Positions 25,568 through 34,713 of a stretch of 64,000 bases of DNA are shown here, piece by piece (positions within the stretch are counted from its first letter, which is position 1; each line of letters begins with the position of its first letter). The stretch is taken from the NCBI GenBank assembly GCA_934490165.1, contig CAKSTB010000005.1:62001-126000 (forward strand), written 5' to 3'. Under the pieces are notes generated by a model. That model saw nothing but the letters and a program-made list of their open reading frames with translations. It did no database searches and was not told where the DNA came from. The stretch comes from an uncultured Ruminiclostridium sp. (lineage in GTDB: Bacteria > Bacillota > Clostridia > Oscillospirales > Ruminococcaceae). A program made the translations under genes and the position numbers.

Positions 25568-26887
25568 TCACTTTACCTTTCTGAGAGTTGCTGTGAAGAA
25601 ACCGTCACCGTTGATATCACACGGAAGCATCGTTCTTTTATAGCTGTCTTCAAGACCTTTTATTCCGAGAGGAACTACCACAGGCACAAAGTCGCCGTGT
25701 TCCTTTAAGAACTCTTCAACAATATCATCGTTCTCTGCTTTACTTACGGTGCAGGTGGAATATATCAGCGTACCGCCGGGTTTTACATACTCCGCGGCAT
25801 TATTTATGATCTTTCTCTGCGTATCGGGGAGCGTTTCAAGCTGTTTCATCGGCTTGTACTTTATCTCGGGTTTTCTTCTGATAACTCCGAGCCCCGAGCA
25901 CGGCACATCGCAGATAACCTTGTCCGCTTTCGGTATATCCGGGTTTAATTTAGTAGCGTCGTTTTCAGCGGCAGTGATTATGGTAAGTCCGAGCCGCTTT
26001 GCGGTATTTGCAATAACCGAAACCTTACCGTCATACAGATCGTAGCTGTAGATCCTGCCCCTGTCGTTCATCATCTCCGCACAGGTGAATGTTTTACCGC
26101 CGGGTGCACTGCAAAGGTCAACTACCGTTTCATTGAACACCGGAGCGGCTATTTTACAGCATATCTGCGAGGATATATCCTGTATGTGAAGCATTCCCTT
26201 TTTGTGTGCTGTACTCTGTTCTATCCCCCTTGTGGCTGTAAGCTCTATACAGCTGTCAATAAGCTTGTTCTTTACAGCGGTAATACCGTCCTTTGCAAGC
26301 TGAGAAATAACATCGTCAACGGAATATCTCACCGTATTTACTCTGGCATACATCGGCGGTCTGTCAAAGCCCGACTGTATCATCTGCATCGCCCTTTGCT
26401 CGCCGAGCTCGTTTTTCCACTTTTTTATCAGCCACTTCGGACAGGAATATTCGATCGACTGCTTAGCCTCGTCTTTGAGATTGCCGTAATCTATCTGCTT
26501 TTCGTTACGCAGGAAGCTACGCAGTATTGCGTTTACATAGCCCTTTGCACGCGTGCATCTGCAATAATCGCACAACTCGACGGACTCGTTTACAGCCGCA
26601 CTGTCCGGGACAGAATTCATAAACAACAGCTGATAGAACCCCATACGGAGTATTTCGACTACCGCTGTTTTGATTTTATCAAATTCTATACCCGAGTAGT
26701 AGCGTATAAGATAGTCAAGCGTCATTCTGCGCTCAAGCACTCCGTAGAACAGCGCCGCGGAAAACGCCTTATCGCGCTTGTCAACGTCACTTGATGTAAA
26801 CGCGTGATCAAGTATTATATTCGAGTATGCACCCTGCGTATCCATACGGATAAGCAAGTCAAGCGTTATCTGTCTTGCGGTTTTCAT
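25568..26887 (-). CDS. rsmB: 16S rRNA m5C967 methyltransferase
   Basis: 439 residues: an N-terminal NusB-like RNA-binding domain (about 1-135) and a SAM-dependent methyltransferase domain. The catalytic cysteines are in CDVPCSGLGVIRRKPEI and STCTVSKAEN; the SAM loop is DLCSAPGGKTF. Length and domains are standard. Confidence 0.95.
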   Translation of the reverse strand: MKTARQITLDLLIRMDTQGAYSNIILDHAFTSSDVDKRDKAFSAALFYGVLERRMTLDYLIRYYSGIEFDKIKTAVVEILRMGFYQLLFMNSVPDSAAVNESVELCDYCRCTRAKGYVNAILRSFLRNEKQIDYGNLKDEAKQSIEYSCPKWLIKKWKNELGEQRAMQMIQSGFDRPPMYARVNTVRYSVDDVISQLAKDGITAVKNKLIDSCIELTATRGIEQSTAHKKGMLHIQDISSQICCKIAAPVFNETVVDLCSAPGGKTFTCAEMMNDRGRIYSYDLYDGKVSVIANTAKRLGLTIITAAENDATKLNPDIPKADKVICDVPCSGLGVIRRKPEIKYKPMKQLETLPDTQRKIINNAAEYVKPGGTLIYSTCTVSKAENDDIVEEFLKEHGDFVPVVVPLGIKGLEDSYKRTMLPCDINGDGFFTATLRKVK

Positions 26888-26900
26888 TCATCTCTCCAAA

Positions 26901-27590
26901 TCAATTTCTTCTTGAGCTTGCTATAAGTCTTAACAGCTGTAATAAAGCCACTGCAAGCGAAGCAACATATGTCATGGCTGCGGCTTTAAGCGTTTTCTTA
27001 GCGCCTGTGTACTCAGCGCCGAACAGTATGCCTTGATCCTTTATAGTGGCAAGCGCTCTTCTGCTTGCATTGAATTCAACAGGGAGCGTTACAAGCTGGA
27101 ACAGCACTATCGCGGCAAAAAGCCCTATGCCTATACCTCTGAGCAGTGACATATTGAACACTATGCCGAGTATAAAGAACAGTATCCATGCCGATGAACC
27201 GAACTGAGCAACCGGCAGTATCATCATTCTTATCTTTATAGGAGTGTAATTTTTAGCGTACTGGATAGCGTGTCCGACCTCATGAGCCGCAACACCGATA
27301 GCACCTACAGAGATGCTGTCGTAAACAGGCGCAGAAAGCGCGACTGTATTTGTCCTCGGGTCGTAGTGGTCGGTAAGCTCACCCGATACTCTTGTGACCT
27401 GTACATTATAAAGTCCGTTGCTGTCGAGGATCTGGCGTGCTACAGTTGCCGCAGACATTCCTCTTGAGCTTGGCATTTTGTTGTACTTTCTGAACGTGCT
27501 CTTTACGTTTATCGATGTGTATATCGAATAGAAAAAGGCAACTATCAGCAGGAAATATATAACATAATAATTCAGCAGATATTCAGGCAT
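26901..27590 (-). CDS. membrane zinc metallopeptidase (YugP type)
   Basis: 229 residues of the Zn_peptidase_2 family. N-terminal membrane helix (YVIYFLLIVAFFYSIY), zinc motif HEVGHAIQ near residue 103, then three or four further hydrophobic segments. Natural substrate unknown. In Clostridia this gene is often found between fmt and rsmB; it is not in the B. subtilis operon. Confidence 0.88.
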   Translation of the reverse strand: MPEYLLNYYVIYFLLIVAFFYSIYTSINVKSTFRKYNKMPSSRGMSAATVARQILDSNGLYNVQVTRVSGELTDHYDPRTNTVALSAPVYDSISVGAIGVAAHEVGHAIQYAKNYTPIKIRMMILPVAQFGSSAWILFFILGIVFNMSLLRGIGIGLFAAIVLFQLVTLPVEFNASRRALATIKDQGILFGAEYTGAKKTLKAAAMTYVASLAVALLQLLRLIASSRRN

Positions 27591-27625
27591 AATAATTCTC
27601 CTTTCTGCATTTAACTCAACGTGAT

Positions 27626-28561
27626 TTATTCCAGTCTTATTCCCTTTTGCAGTTTGTTTCCGTTTACAAAGCTTGCGGTATTCATACGCTTACCGCCCTC
27701 GCCCTGGACCTCGGCAAATCTTACGCATTTACCGTCACCGCAAACTACAGTAAGGTCATTTTCATTTATCAGCGTTCCGTAAGGCTTGTCCGATGATATG
27801 TCGGTCATTACCGCAAAATATACCTTAAGTCTTTTCTCACCTATAAAAGTATACGCACAAGGCGACGGCGACATACCTCTTATAAAGTCGGTTACTTGCT
27901 TTGCACTTTTTGAGAAATCTATCCTGCACATTTCTTTTGATATCATACCTGCGTAGCAAGATAAGCTGTCGTCCTGCGGAACAGGCTTTACTGTGCCGTT
28001 TTCACAGGCTTCAAGCGTTTCGAGTATAAGCTCTCCGCCGATAACGGCAAGCTTATCGTGCAGTTCGCCTGCGGTCATATCGGGAGTGATCTCAACAGAT
28101 CTGCTCATAAGCATATCGCCTGTATCAAGCCCCTTTGCCATCATCATTGTGGTAACGCCGCTCTCGGTTTCACCGTCTATGATACACTTCTGAATAGGTG
28201 CGGCGCCACGGTATTTCGGCAACAGCGATGCGTGTATATTTATACAGCCGAACTTCGGCAGGTTAAGTATGCTCTCGGGTAAAATCTGACCGTAAGCCGC
28301 AACCACGATACAATCGGGGTCAAGCTCTTTCAGCAGTTCGAGTGACTTTTCCGCGTCCTCTCCCTTTCTGAGTGAAAGCGGCTGATATACGGGAAGACCG
28401 TACTTTTCGGCACATTCCTTTACAGGAGGTGCCTGCATTTTCTTGCCCCTGTTTTTCGGCTTATCCGGCTGGGTGAACACCGCTTTGATATTGTGGCGCT
28501 TTTGCAGCTTCTCAAGTGCGGCTACCGCAAAATCGGGAGTTCCCATAAATACTATGTTCAT
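27626..28561 (-). CDS. fmt: methionyl-tRNA formyltransferase
   Basis: 311 residues. Formylates initiator Met-tRNA using 10-formyl-THF. The catalytic block INIHASLLPKYRGAAPI is intact and the C-terminal OB domain is present. Paired with def, which removes the formyl group after translation starts; the gap is 12 bases. Confidence 0.96.
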   Translation of the reverse strand: MNIVFMGTPDFAVAALEKLQKRHNIKAVFTQPDKPKNRGKKMQAPPVKECAEKYGLPVYQPLSLRKGEDAEKSLELLKELDPDCIVVAAYGQILPESILNLPKFGCINIHASLLPKYRGAAPIQKCIIDGETESGVTTMMMAKGLDTGDMLMSRSVEITPDMTAGELHDKLAVIGGELILETLEACENGTVKPVPQDDSLSCYAGMISKEMCRIDFSKSAKQVTDFIRGMSPSPCAYTFIGEKRLKVYFAVMTDISSDKPYGTLINENDLTVVCGDGKCVRFAEVQGEGGKRMNTASFVNGNKLQKGIRLE

Positions 28562-28573
28562 AGTATCCCCTCC

Positions 28574-29056
28574 TTACTTTTTACGCTCTTCAAGCTGTTC
28601 AGACGTAAGCAGTTCGTCTGCCTTGTCGGTGAACAGGACACCGCTGAGGTGGTCTATTTCATGGCACAGAGCAATAGCTAAAAGCTCCGTACCCTCTATC
28701 TCAAACTCCTTGCCGTATCTGTCCTGAGCCTTTACTTTGACCTTTGCGGGTCTTTCAACATAGCCCCATAAACCGGGTACGGAAAGACAGCCTTCAAGCT
28801 CATGCTGTTTGCCTTTCATAGAGGTTATAACGGGGTTTATAAGCTCGATCCTGCCGTGATCGTCGCCGACATCTATAACAACCACTCTTCTCAGCACGCT
28901 TATCTGCGGTGCGGCAAGACCTACGCCGCTTGCCTCCTGCATGGTTTCATACATATCGTCAAGCATCGTCCAAAGCTTATCGTCAAAGACGGTAACGTCC
29001 TTGCATCTTTTTCTAAGCGACTCATCGCCGTCCTTAGCTATTATTCTCTTTGCCAT
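28574..29056 (-). CDS. def: peptide deformylase
   Basis: 160-residue metalloenzyme. The three family motifs are intact: GVGLAAPQ, EGCLSVPG (metal-binding Cys) and HEIDHLSG (metal-binding His and catalytic Glu). Removes the N-terminal formyl group from new proteins. Normal length. Confidence 0.96.
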   Translation of the reverse strand: MAKRIIAKDGDESLRKRCKDVTVFDDKLWTMLDDMYETMQEASGVGLAAPQISVLRRVVVIDVGDDHGRIELINPVITSMKGKQHELEGCLSVPGLWGYVERPAKVKVKAQDRYGKEFEIEGTELLAIALCHEIDHLSGVLFTDKADELLTSEQLEERKK

Positions 29057-29072
29057 TTCAAAAATCCTTTCT

Positions 29073-31547
29073 TTATATTATCTCGCCGTTCATATCGGCG
29101 AAGAAGCTTACTTTATCAAGAGCCGGTGACTTGTATGCGTCAAGCAATGTTGCCTGCATTACCGACCTGAACTCTTTATTATTCTTGCATTTTATGATGA
29201 TCCTGTAGCGAAACTTGCCGTTTACCTTTGCAACAGAGCAGGCTGACGGACCGAGCACTCTTATCGGGATACCATGACCCTCAAGGTTTTTCATAAACAG
29301 CTTTACAAAGCTGTCTGCGCCCTTTTTGCAGATATGCTCTTCCGTTGCAGAAAGTCCTATTTCGCAAATATCACAATACGGCGGGAAAAGAAGCGCTTTT
29401 CTTATCTCGCATTCCTGCCTGAAAAACTCGTCATAGTTCTGGTCTGCCGCAAGGTTGAGAACATAATGCTCCGGGGAGAATGTCTGCAAATAAGCCCTTC
29501 CTTTTTTTGAACCTCTGCCGCATCTTCCGACCACCTGAGTGATAAGCGAAAATGTCTTTTCATACCCGAGGTAATCCCCTGCATACAGCGATTTATCTAT
29601 CATCAGCACGCCGACAAGTGTCACATTCTCAAAGTCAAGCCCTTTTGCTATCATCTGAGTGCCGACCATAATGTCATATTCGCCGTTTTTGAATTTGTCA
29701 AAATTCTTCTCATAGGAGAACTTGCTCATTGTTGTATCCGCGTCCATTCTGAGAACTCTTGCGGACGGAAACAGCGTTGATATTTCATCTTCTATACGCT
29801 GTGTGCCCGTACCCGAGCTGTAGATGAACTTAGATCCGCAGGACTTGCACCTGCCTGTGAACTCTTCGGTATAGCCGCAGTAGTGGCATATCATACAGTT
29901 GTTGACCTTGTGATAGGTAAGCGGAATATTGCAGTTGGGGCACTTATATACTTCACCGCACTTGATGCAGTTCATATAGGTGTTGTAGCCTCTGCGGTTA
30001 AGCAGAAGAATTGTCTGCTCGCCATTCTGGAGATTGTTTCTTATCTCATCGGCAAGCGCTCTGCTGAAGTTTGAGCGGTTGCCTGTTTCGACCTCCACTT
30101 TCATATCGACAAGGTACACATCAGGGAGAACAGGCTGACTGTAGCGCTTTTTCATCTCAAACAGCTTGTATCTGCCGATCGACGCAAAGTATGCGCTTTC
30201 AAGGCTGGGGGTCGCCGACGCTAAGAGGAGCGTTGCGTTATGATAAAAGCACCTCTGCTTTGCTATGCTCCTTGCCCGATAGCGCGGGGATTTTTCGGAC
30301 TTGTAGCTGTGCTCGCCCTCCTCATCGATAACGATTATGCCGATGTTGTCAAGCGGCGCAAACACCGCACTCCTCGTGCCTACTACTATCCGCACTTCGC
30401 CCTTTTCAATGCGCTTGTACTCATCGGTTCGCTGACCGAGGGACAGGTTGCTGTGGATAACCGCAACATTGCTTCCGAACAGGTCGGTGAAGTTTCGCAC
30501 CATCTGCGGGGTGAGCGATATTTCGGGGACGAGCATAAGCGCTGTCTTACCCTGCTTTACCGCCTTGTCGATGAGCTTTAAGAAGACGGTGGTCTTGCCG
30601 CTTCCGGTGACGCCTTTCAGTAATGCGCACTGTGGTTTGCCGCTGTCCATAAGCTGGCTCATACCACGGTATACTGCGGATTGCTCGTCCGACAGTGTTA
30701 TATCATCAATGCTCCTTACAGCCTTTGCACCTGCTGTAAGCGAGCGGGAAATTTCATTATCAAAGCATTCGACTATGCCGTTTTTTTCCATATTATTGAT
30801 AACGGCATTTGTAACTACACAGCTGTAGCATACCTCTTTGACGGAAGCTGAAACAGCATCGGCAAGAAAATCGGCTACCTTTTTCTGCTTTGCGGTAAGG
30901 GGTTTTCCGCCTTTGTCGGCATATTCGCCGCTTAAAAAGCTTTCGGTCAGCCTGACGTTCTTCTCGGTTTCACTGCCTACTCTCTGCTTTATTATATCAA
31001 GAGAAACAAGCACCGACTTTTCGCAAAGCTGTTTTATAAGCTTCTTCTGCTGTTCGTCAAAGCCGTAATCTATCATGTCGTTCAGCTCTCGGTCGCTTTT
31101 ACATCCGAGAAGCATTGCGGATACCGCCTGTTCGGCAGGTTCAAGAGAAAAGCTGTCGGGAGCTTTCCTGAACTCATCGCTGAGAGTGTATCTCTGCGTT
31201 ACGTTAAGCGCCATACCTCCGGGGAGGATAGTCTTTACTGCGTCAAAATAGGTGCAGAAGGTGTTGTCCTTGAGCCAGCGCATAAGGTGCAGCGCTTCGT
31301 CACTGAGTATCACTCCGTCATTTATAACGCAATATACCTCTTTAAGTCTGCTGTAATCTGCGCTTTGCTTGAAGGCTGTCACCAGTCCGACACGCTTTTT
31401 TCCGCCTTTGCCGAACGGAACTATTACTCGCTGACCGATCTTAGCTGTTACTCCCTGCGGCAGGTAGTAGTCAAACTCATTATCAAAGCTGTACAGTGCC
31501 TTATCGACAACTACCGATACAATAGCTTTATCAAGGCTGTCACTCAT
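29073..31547 (-). CDS. priA: primosomal replication restart helicase
   Basis: 824-residue superfamily 2 helicase that reloads the replisome at stalled forks. Walker A GVTGSGKTT, DEExH variant DEEGEHSYK, and two zinc-binding cysteine clusters (CIKCGEVYKCPNC, then CMICHYCG and CKSC) before helicase motifs V-VI. The ATG overlaps the gmk stop by one base (TAATG). rpoZ and coaBC, which lie between gmk and priA in B. subtilis, are absent here. Confidence 0.96.
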   Translation of the reverse strand: MSDSLDKAIVSVVVDKALYSFDNEFDYYLPQGVTAKIGQRVIVPFGKGGKKRVGLVTAFKQSADYSRLKEVYCVINDGVILSDEALHLMRWLKDNTFCTYFDAVKTILPGGMALNVTQRYTLSDEFRKAPDSFSLEPAEQAVSAMLLGCKSDRELNDMIDYGFDEQQKKLIKQLCEKSVLVSLDIIKQRVGSETEKNVRLTESFLSGEYADKGGKPLTAKQKKVADFLADAVSASVKEVCYSCVVTNAVINNMEKNGIVECFDNEISRSLTAGAKAVRSIDDITLSDEQSAVYRGMSQLMDSGKPQCALLKGVTGSGKTTVFLKLIDKAVKQGKTALMLVPEISLTPQMVRNFTDLFGSNVAVIHSNLSLGQRTDEYKRIEKGEVRIVVGTRSAVFAPLDNIGIIVIDEEGEHSYKSEKSPRYRARSIAKQRCFYHNATLLLASATPSLESAYFASIGRYKLFEMKKRYSQPVLPDVYLVDMKVEVETGNRSNFSRALADEIRNNLQNGEQTILLLNRRGYNTYMNCIKCGEVYKCPNCNIPLTYHKVNNCMICHYCGYTEEFTGRCKSCGSKFIYSSGTGTQRIEDEISTLFPSARVLRMDADTTMSKFSYEKNFDKFKNGEYDIMVGTQMIAKGLDFENVTLVGVLMIDKSLYAGDYLGYEKTFSLITQVVGRCGRGSKKGRAYLQTFSPEHYVLNLAADQNYDEFFRQECEIRKALLFPPYCDICEIGLSATEEHICKKGADSFVKLFMKNLEGHGIPIRVLGPSACSVAKVNGKFRYRIIIKCKNNKEFRSVMQATLLDAYKSPALDKVSFFADMNGEII

Positions 31548-32152
31548 TATGACTTCTTTATTTCTTCAAGGAGCGTAAGAGAGCGCTTTGTGCTCATCTT
31601 CTCCGCAAGGATAACGGCATTAACATCATCTACAGCCTTTTCAAGTTCGCCGTTTACAACGAGATAATCAAACTTATCGGCAAACTGAAGCTCGTTTCTT
31701 GCCTGAGCTATTCTTGCGGCGATGGTTTCTTCGGTTTCTGTGCCTCTTTTTCTCAGTCTTCTGTCAAGCTCGCTCATTGAGGGCGGGAGTATGAAGATAA
31801 GTACGCACTCGGGGAATATCTTTTTGATATTCATAGCGCCTTCGACTTCTATTTTAAGTATTACGTCCTTGCCCTGTTCAAGCATATCCGTTACGGCTTT
31901 TTTAGGTGTGCCGTAATAGTTGCCGCAGTACTGCGTATATTCGAGCACTTCGCCGTTTGCTATCATCTTTTCAAATGCATCTACAGTTGTGAAATGATAG
32001 CTCACGCCGTCTATCTCACCCTCGCGCATTGCTCTTGTGGTAGCGGACACAGACTGAGTAAGATTGGTATTCTTCTTATACAGCTGTTCAAGTATCGTAT
32101 CCTTTCCACAACCGGACGGTGCGGAAATAACTATAGGCAGTCCTTTATTCAT
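31547..32152 (-). CDS. gmk: guanylate kinase
   Basis: 201 residues; phosphorylates GMP to GDP. P-loop SAPSGCGKDTI at residues 9-19, then the GMP-binding segment. Start chosen at 32152 (MNKGLPIVI) because GGGAGAG precedes it at normal spacing and the length is typical; a longer frame from 32221 would overlap remA extensively. Overlaps the remA end by 8 bases. Confidence 0.94.
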   Translation of the reverse strand: MNKGLPIVISAPSGCGKDTILEQLYKKNTNLTQSVSATTRAMREGEIDGVSYHFTTVDAFEKMIANGEVLEYTQYCGNYYGTPKKAVTDMLEQGKDVILKIEVEGAMNIKKIFPECVLIFILPPSMSELDRRLRKRGTETEETIAARIAQARNELQFADKFDYLVVNGELEKAVDDVNAVILAEKMSTKRSLTLLEEIKKS

Positions 32153-32402
32153 TTTCGTTCTCTCCCTCTTTATCGGTAGTAATACCTGTGAAATGTGATA
32201 TATCCAGTGCAGACAGGACAACGTGGTTGCTGTCGGTGATTATAACGGTCTTGGTCTTTTTGCCGCAGGTCGCGTCTATAGCGGTATTGTTATCCTTTGC
32301 CGCCGATATGATACGCTTTACGGGTGCGGCATCGGCACTTACGACCGCTATCACCCTGTCAGAATTTACGGTATTGCCGTAACCTATATTTATCAGCTTC
32401 AT
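32145..32402 (-). CDS. remA: RemA-like regulator (DUF370)
   Basis: 85 residues. MKLINIGYGNTVNSDRVIAV and DATCGKKTKTVIITDS match RemA, a DNA-binding activator of matrix genes in B. subtilis. Same place, just before gmk, in both organisms. AAAGGAGAG precedes the ATG. In an organism without the eps/tapA matrix genes its targets are unknown. Confidence 0.9.
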   Translation of the reverse strand: MKLINIGYGNTVNSDRVIAVVSADAAPVKRIISAAKDNNTAIDATCGKKTKTVIITDSNHVVLSALDISHFTGITTDKEGENENE

Positions 32403-32434
32403 AAGCTCTCCTTTGCACTTTTATTTAATTTGTT

Positions 32435-32463
32435 ATTATATCACCCTTATGTGATAATTATAA
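32435..32463 (-). promoter_or_regulatory. promoter of the remA-spoVM operon with palindrome
   Basis: Minus strand TTATAA, 17 bases, TATAAT. The inverted repeat TATCAC-N6-GTGATA (32439-32456) fills the spacer and touches the -10 box. It could be a regulator site or a weak hairpin after tgt. Confidence 0.55.
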
Positions 32464-32468
32464 GAAAA

Positions 32469-33602
32469 TCAGACGAGTTTCGATGCCAGAAGCGGCGAAT
32501 AGTGGTTTCTGAAATCTTCGAATGTTCCCTCTTCTATTGCCGCTCTTATCTTTTCCATAAGCGTATTGTAGAAGTACAGATTATGCTGTACCGCAAGTCT
32601 TCCGCCGAGCATTTCTCCCGACTTGAAAAGATGTCTTATATACGCTCTTGAGAAGTTACGGCAGGTGGGGCAGTCGCACTCGGGGTCTATCGGTAACGAA
32701 TCGGTTTCAAAGCACTGATTTGTAACGTGGGTGATACCGTTCCAGGTGAACACCGTTGCGTGACGTGCGTTTCTGCTGGGCATAACGCAGTCGAACATAT
32801 CCACACCTCTGTACACGGCTTCGATTATGTTTGACGGAGTGCCGACACCCATAAGATAACGCGGTTTGTCTGTAGGCGCGTGAGGGATAACGGTTTCGAT
32901 TATCCTGTACATCACTTCCGTAGGTTCACCTACGGCAAGTCCGCCGATCGCTATACCGTCAACGTTCATATTGGCGATAGTCTTCATATGCTCGGCTCTT
33001 ATATCGTCATAAGTTCCGCCCTGATTTATGGCGAACAGCATCTGCCGGCTGTTTATCGTTTCGGGCAGAGAATTAAGTCTTGCCATTTCGTCTATGCAAC
33101 GCTGTAACCATCTTGTGGTTCTGTCGACCGACTTCTTTACATAATCATACGGCGAGGGATTTTCTATACATTCGTCAAATGCCATAGCTATAGTAGACGC
33201 TAAGTGCGACTGTATCCGCATACTTTCTTCGGGACCCATAAAAATACGTCTGCCGTCAACGTGGGAGTTGAAATATACTCCCTCCTCCTTTATCTTTCTG
33301 AGCTTTGCAAGCGAGAACACCTGAAATCCGCCGCTGTCGGTAAGTATCGGTCTGTCCCAGTTCATAAACTTGTGGAGTCCGCCCATTTTATATATTATAT
33401 CATCTCCCGGACGAACGTGAAGATGATAGGTATTGCAAAGCTCCACCTGACACTTGAGGTCTTTGAGGTCAAGCGATGATATACCGCCCTTGATTGCCGC
33501 CGATGTGCCGACATTCATAAAAAACGGCGACTGTATAACACCGTGAGGGGTGTGAAACTCTCCTCGTCTTGCCGCTCCGTCTGTTTTAAGTACTTTAAAC
33601 AT
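32469..33602 (-). CDS. tgt: queuine/preQ1 tRNA-ribosyltransferase
   Basis: 377 residues. Exchanges G34 of certain tRNAs for the preQ1 base. Catalytic and recognition motifs LTDSGGFQVFSL and MPSRNARHATVF are present, and the zinc site is CDCPTCRNFSRAYIRHL. The start at 33602 (MFKVLKTDG) is preceded by TAAGGAG; the upstream in-frame extension lacks a site. It overlaps the phosphoesterase gene by 8 bases and belongs with queA. Confidence 0.95.
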   Translation of the reverse strand: MFKVLKTDGAARRGEFHTPHGVIQSPFFMNVGTSAAIKGGISSLDLKDLKCQVELCNTYHLHVRPGDDIIYKMGGLHKFMNWDRPILTDSGGFQVFSLAKLRKIKEEGVYFNSHVDGRRIFMGPEESMRIQSHLASTIAMAFDECIENPSPYDYVKKSVDRTTRWLQRCIDEMARLNSLPETINSRQMLFAINQGGTYDDIRAEHMKTIANMNVDGIAIGGLAVGEPTEVMYRIIETVIPHAPTDKPRYLMGVGTPSNIIEAVYRGVDMFDCVMPSRNARHATVFTWNGITHVTNQCFETDSLPIDPECDCPTCRNFSRAYIRHLFKSGEMLGGRLAVQHNLYFYNTLMEKIRAAIEEGTFEDFRNHYSPLLASKLV

Positions 33603-34713
33603 ATTTCTCCTTAAATACGGCAACGCAGTCAAGCGGTATCATTCCTACTTCTCCGCTTTGTGCTATGCCGTAGCAGTATTTTTCATTCTTATAATAAACG
33701 CAGAATGTTTCGCCTTTATCAACTGACAAAAAAGCATCAAGATTTGACCAGCCGTGATAATGTCCGTCACCCCATTGGGCGATATAGTTTTCAAGTATAA
33801 GTCCGCTGTTGCCGCTGTGCTTATCACGCACCGACACCAGTCCGTCTGACTTGCCGAGTATTTCAAGGTCGCTCTTTTCATAATCAAGGTAAGAATACCG
33901 CCGAGCGGCTGAATGATCCTTGATGACCGTACATTTTTCACACGGCTCGGACGGCTCGAATACGTTATCATAGCTGTAGCTTTCTCCGTCCTTAGTTATT
34001 ATAAAAGCATTTATCTGTCCTGCCGATTTTACCGAACAGCCGCCATCGATATCAATTATCTTTTTATCATTGTCGATTATAGGCAGATTGGTGTTTTTTC
34101 CTCTTGCGAAATTATAGGTCGGGAAATGACCGACAACAACATATTTATCAAGAGCGTGACCGCTTCTTATCCACCACGGTGCGCACAGGACAAACTGCTC
34201 AGTGCTGTTTTTCCAATCGGGACGATTTTCGACTCCTGCATGGACAAAGATGTACTTTTCTGTTTCTATAGCAAGCGGAAGCTCTGTTATAAAAGACAGC
34301 TCTACGCCGAATTTCTCGTTCACAGCATTACGCTTGTTATCAAAATCTGTCGTGAAATCGGTAATACCGATGCTCTCCGCCATTTGTGTATAAGCGTTTA
34401 CAGGGCGGTATGTAAGCCTTTCGAGAAACTTTTCCTTTTCATCGTCAAACGCCATACGCGATACCATCGTATCGTTGTTACCCTTGATACATACGCATTT
34501 TTTGTCGCGGGATAATTTTTGTATAAAGTGCAGTGTTTCGATATTTTGCCTGCCCTTTTCCAGAATATCACCGAGAATGAACAGATAGTCGCTTTCATTA
34601 TTGTAGTCGCACTTACGCAAAAGCCTTGCAAACTCGTCATAATGTGCGTGTATATCACTGACGCAAATTATCCTGCACTTTTCAGGCAGATCTATTTTCC
34701 TTATGTTCATCAT
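33595..34713 (-). CDS. calcineurin-like metallophosphoesterase
   Basis: 372 residues. Metal-binding motifs of the Ser/Thr phosphatase-like fold: SDIHAHYDEF, FILGDILEKG, KGNNDT and FVHAGVENRP. The C-terminal 120 residues have no recognised domain and may bind substrate. Its start overlaps the queA stop (ATGA), so it is translated with the queuosine genes, although no role in queuosine synthesis is known. Substrate (protein, nucleotide or dinucleoside polyphosphate) cannot be told. Confidence 0.85.
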   Translation of the reverse strand: MMNIRKIDLPEKCRIICVSDIHAHYDEFARLLRKCDYNNESDYLFILGDILEKGRQNIETLHFIQKLSRDKKCVCIKGNNDTMVSRMAFDDEKEKFLERLTYRPVNAYTQMAESIGITDFTTDFDNKRNAVNEKFGVELSFITELPLAIETEKYIFVHAGVENRPDWKNSTEQFVLCAPWWIRSGHALDKYVVVGHFPTYNFARGKNTNLPIIDNDKKIIDIDGGCSVKSAGQINAFIITKDGESYSYDNVFEPSEPCEKCTVIKDHSAARRYSYLDYEKSDLEILGKSDGLVSVRDKHSGNSGLILENYIAQWGDGHYHGWSNLDAFLSVDKGETFCVYYKNEKYCYGIAQSGEVGMIPLDCVAVFKEKYV

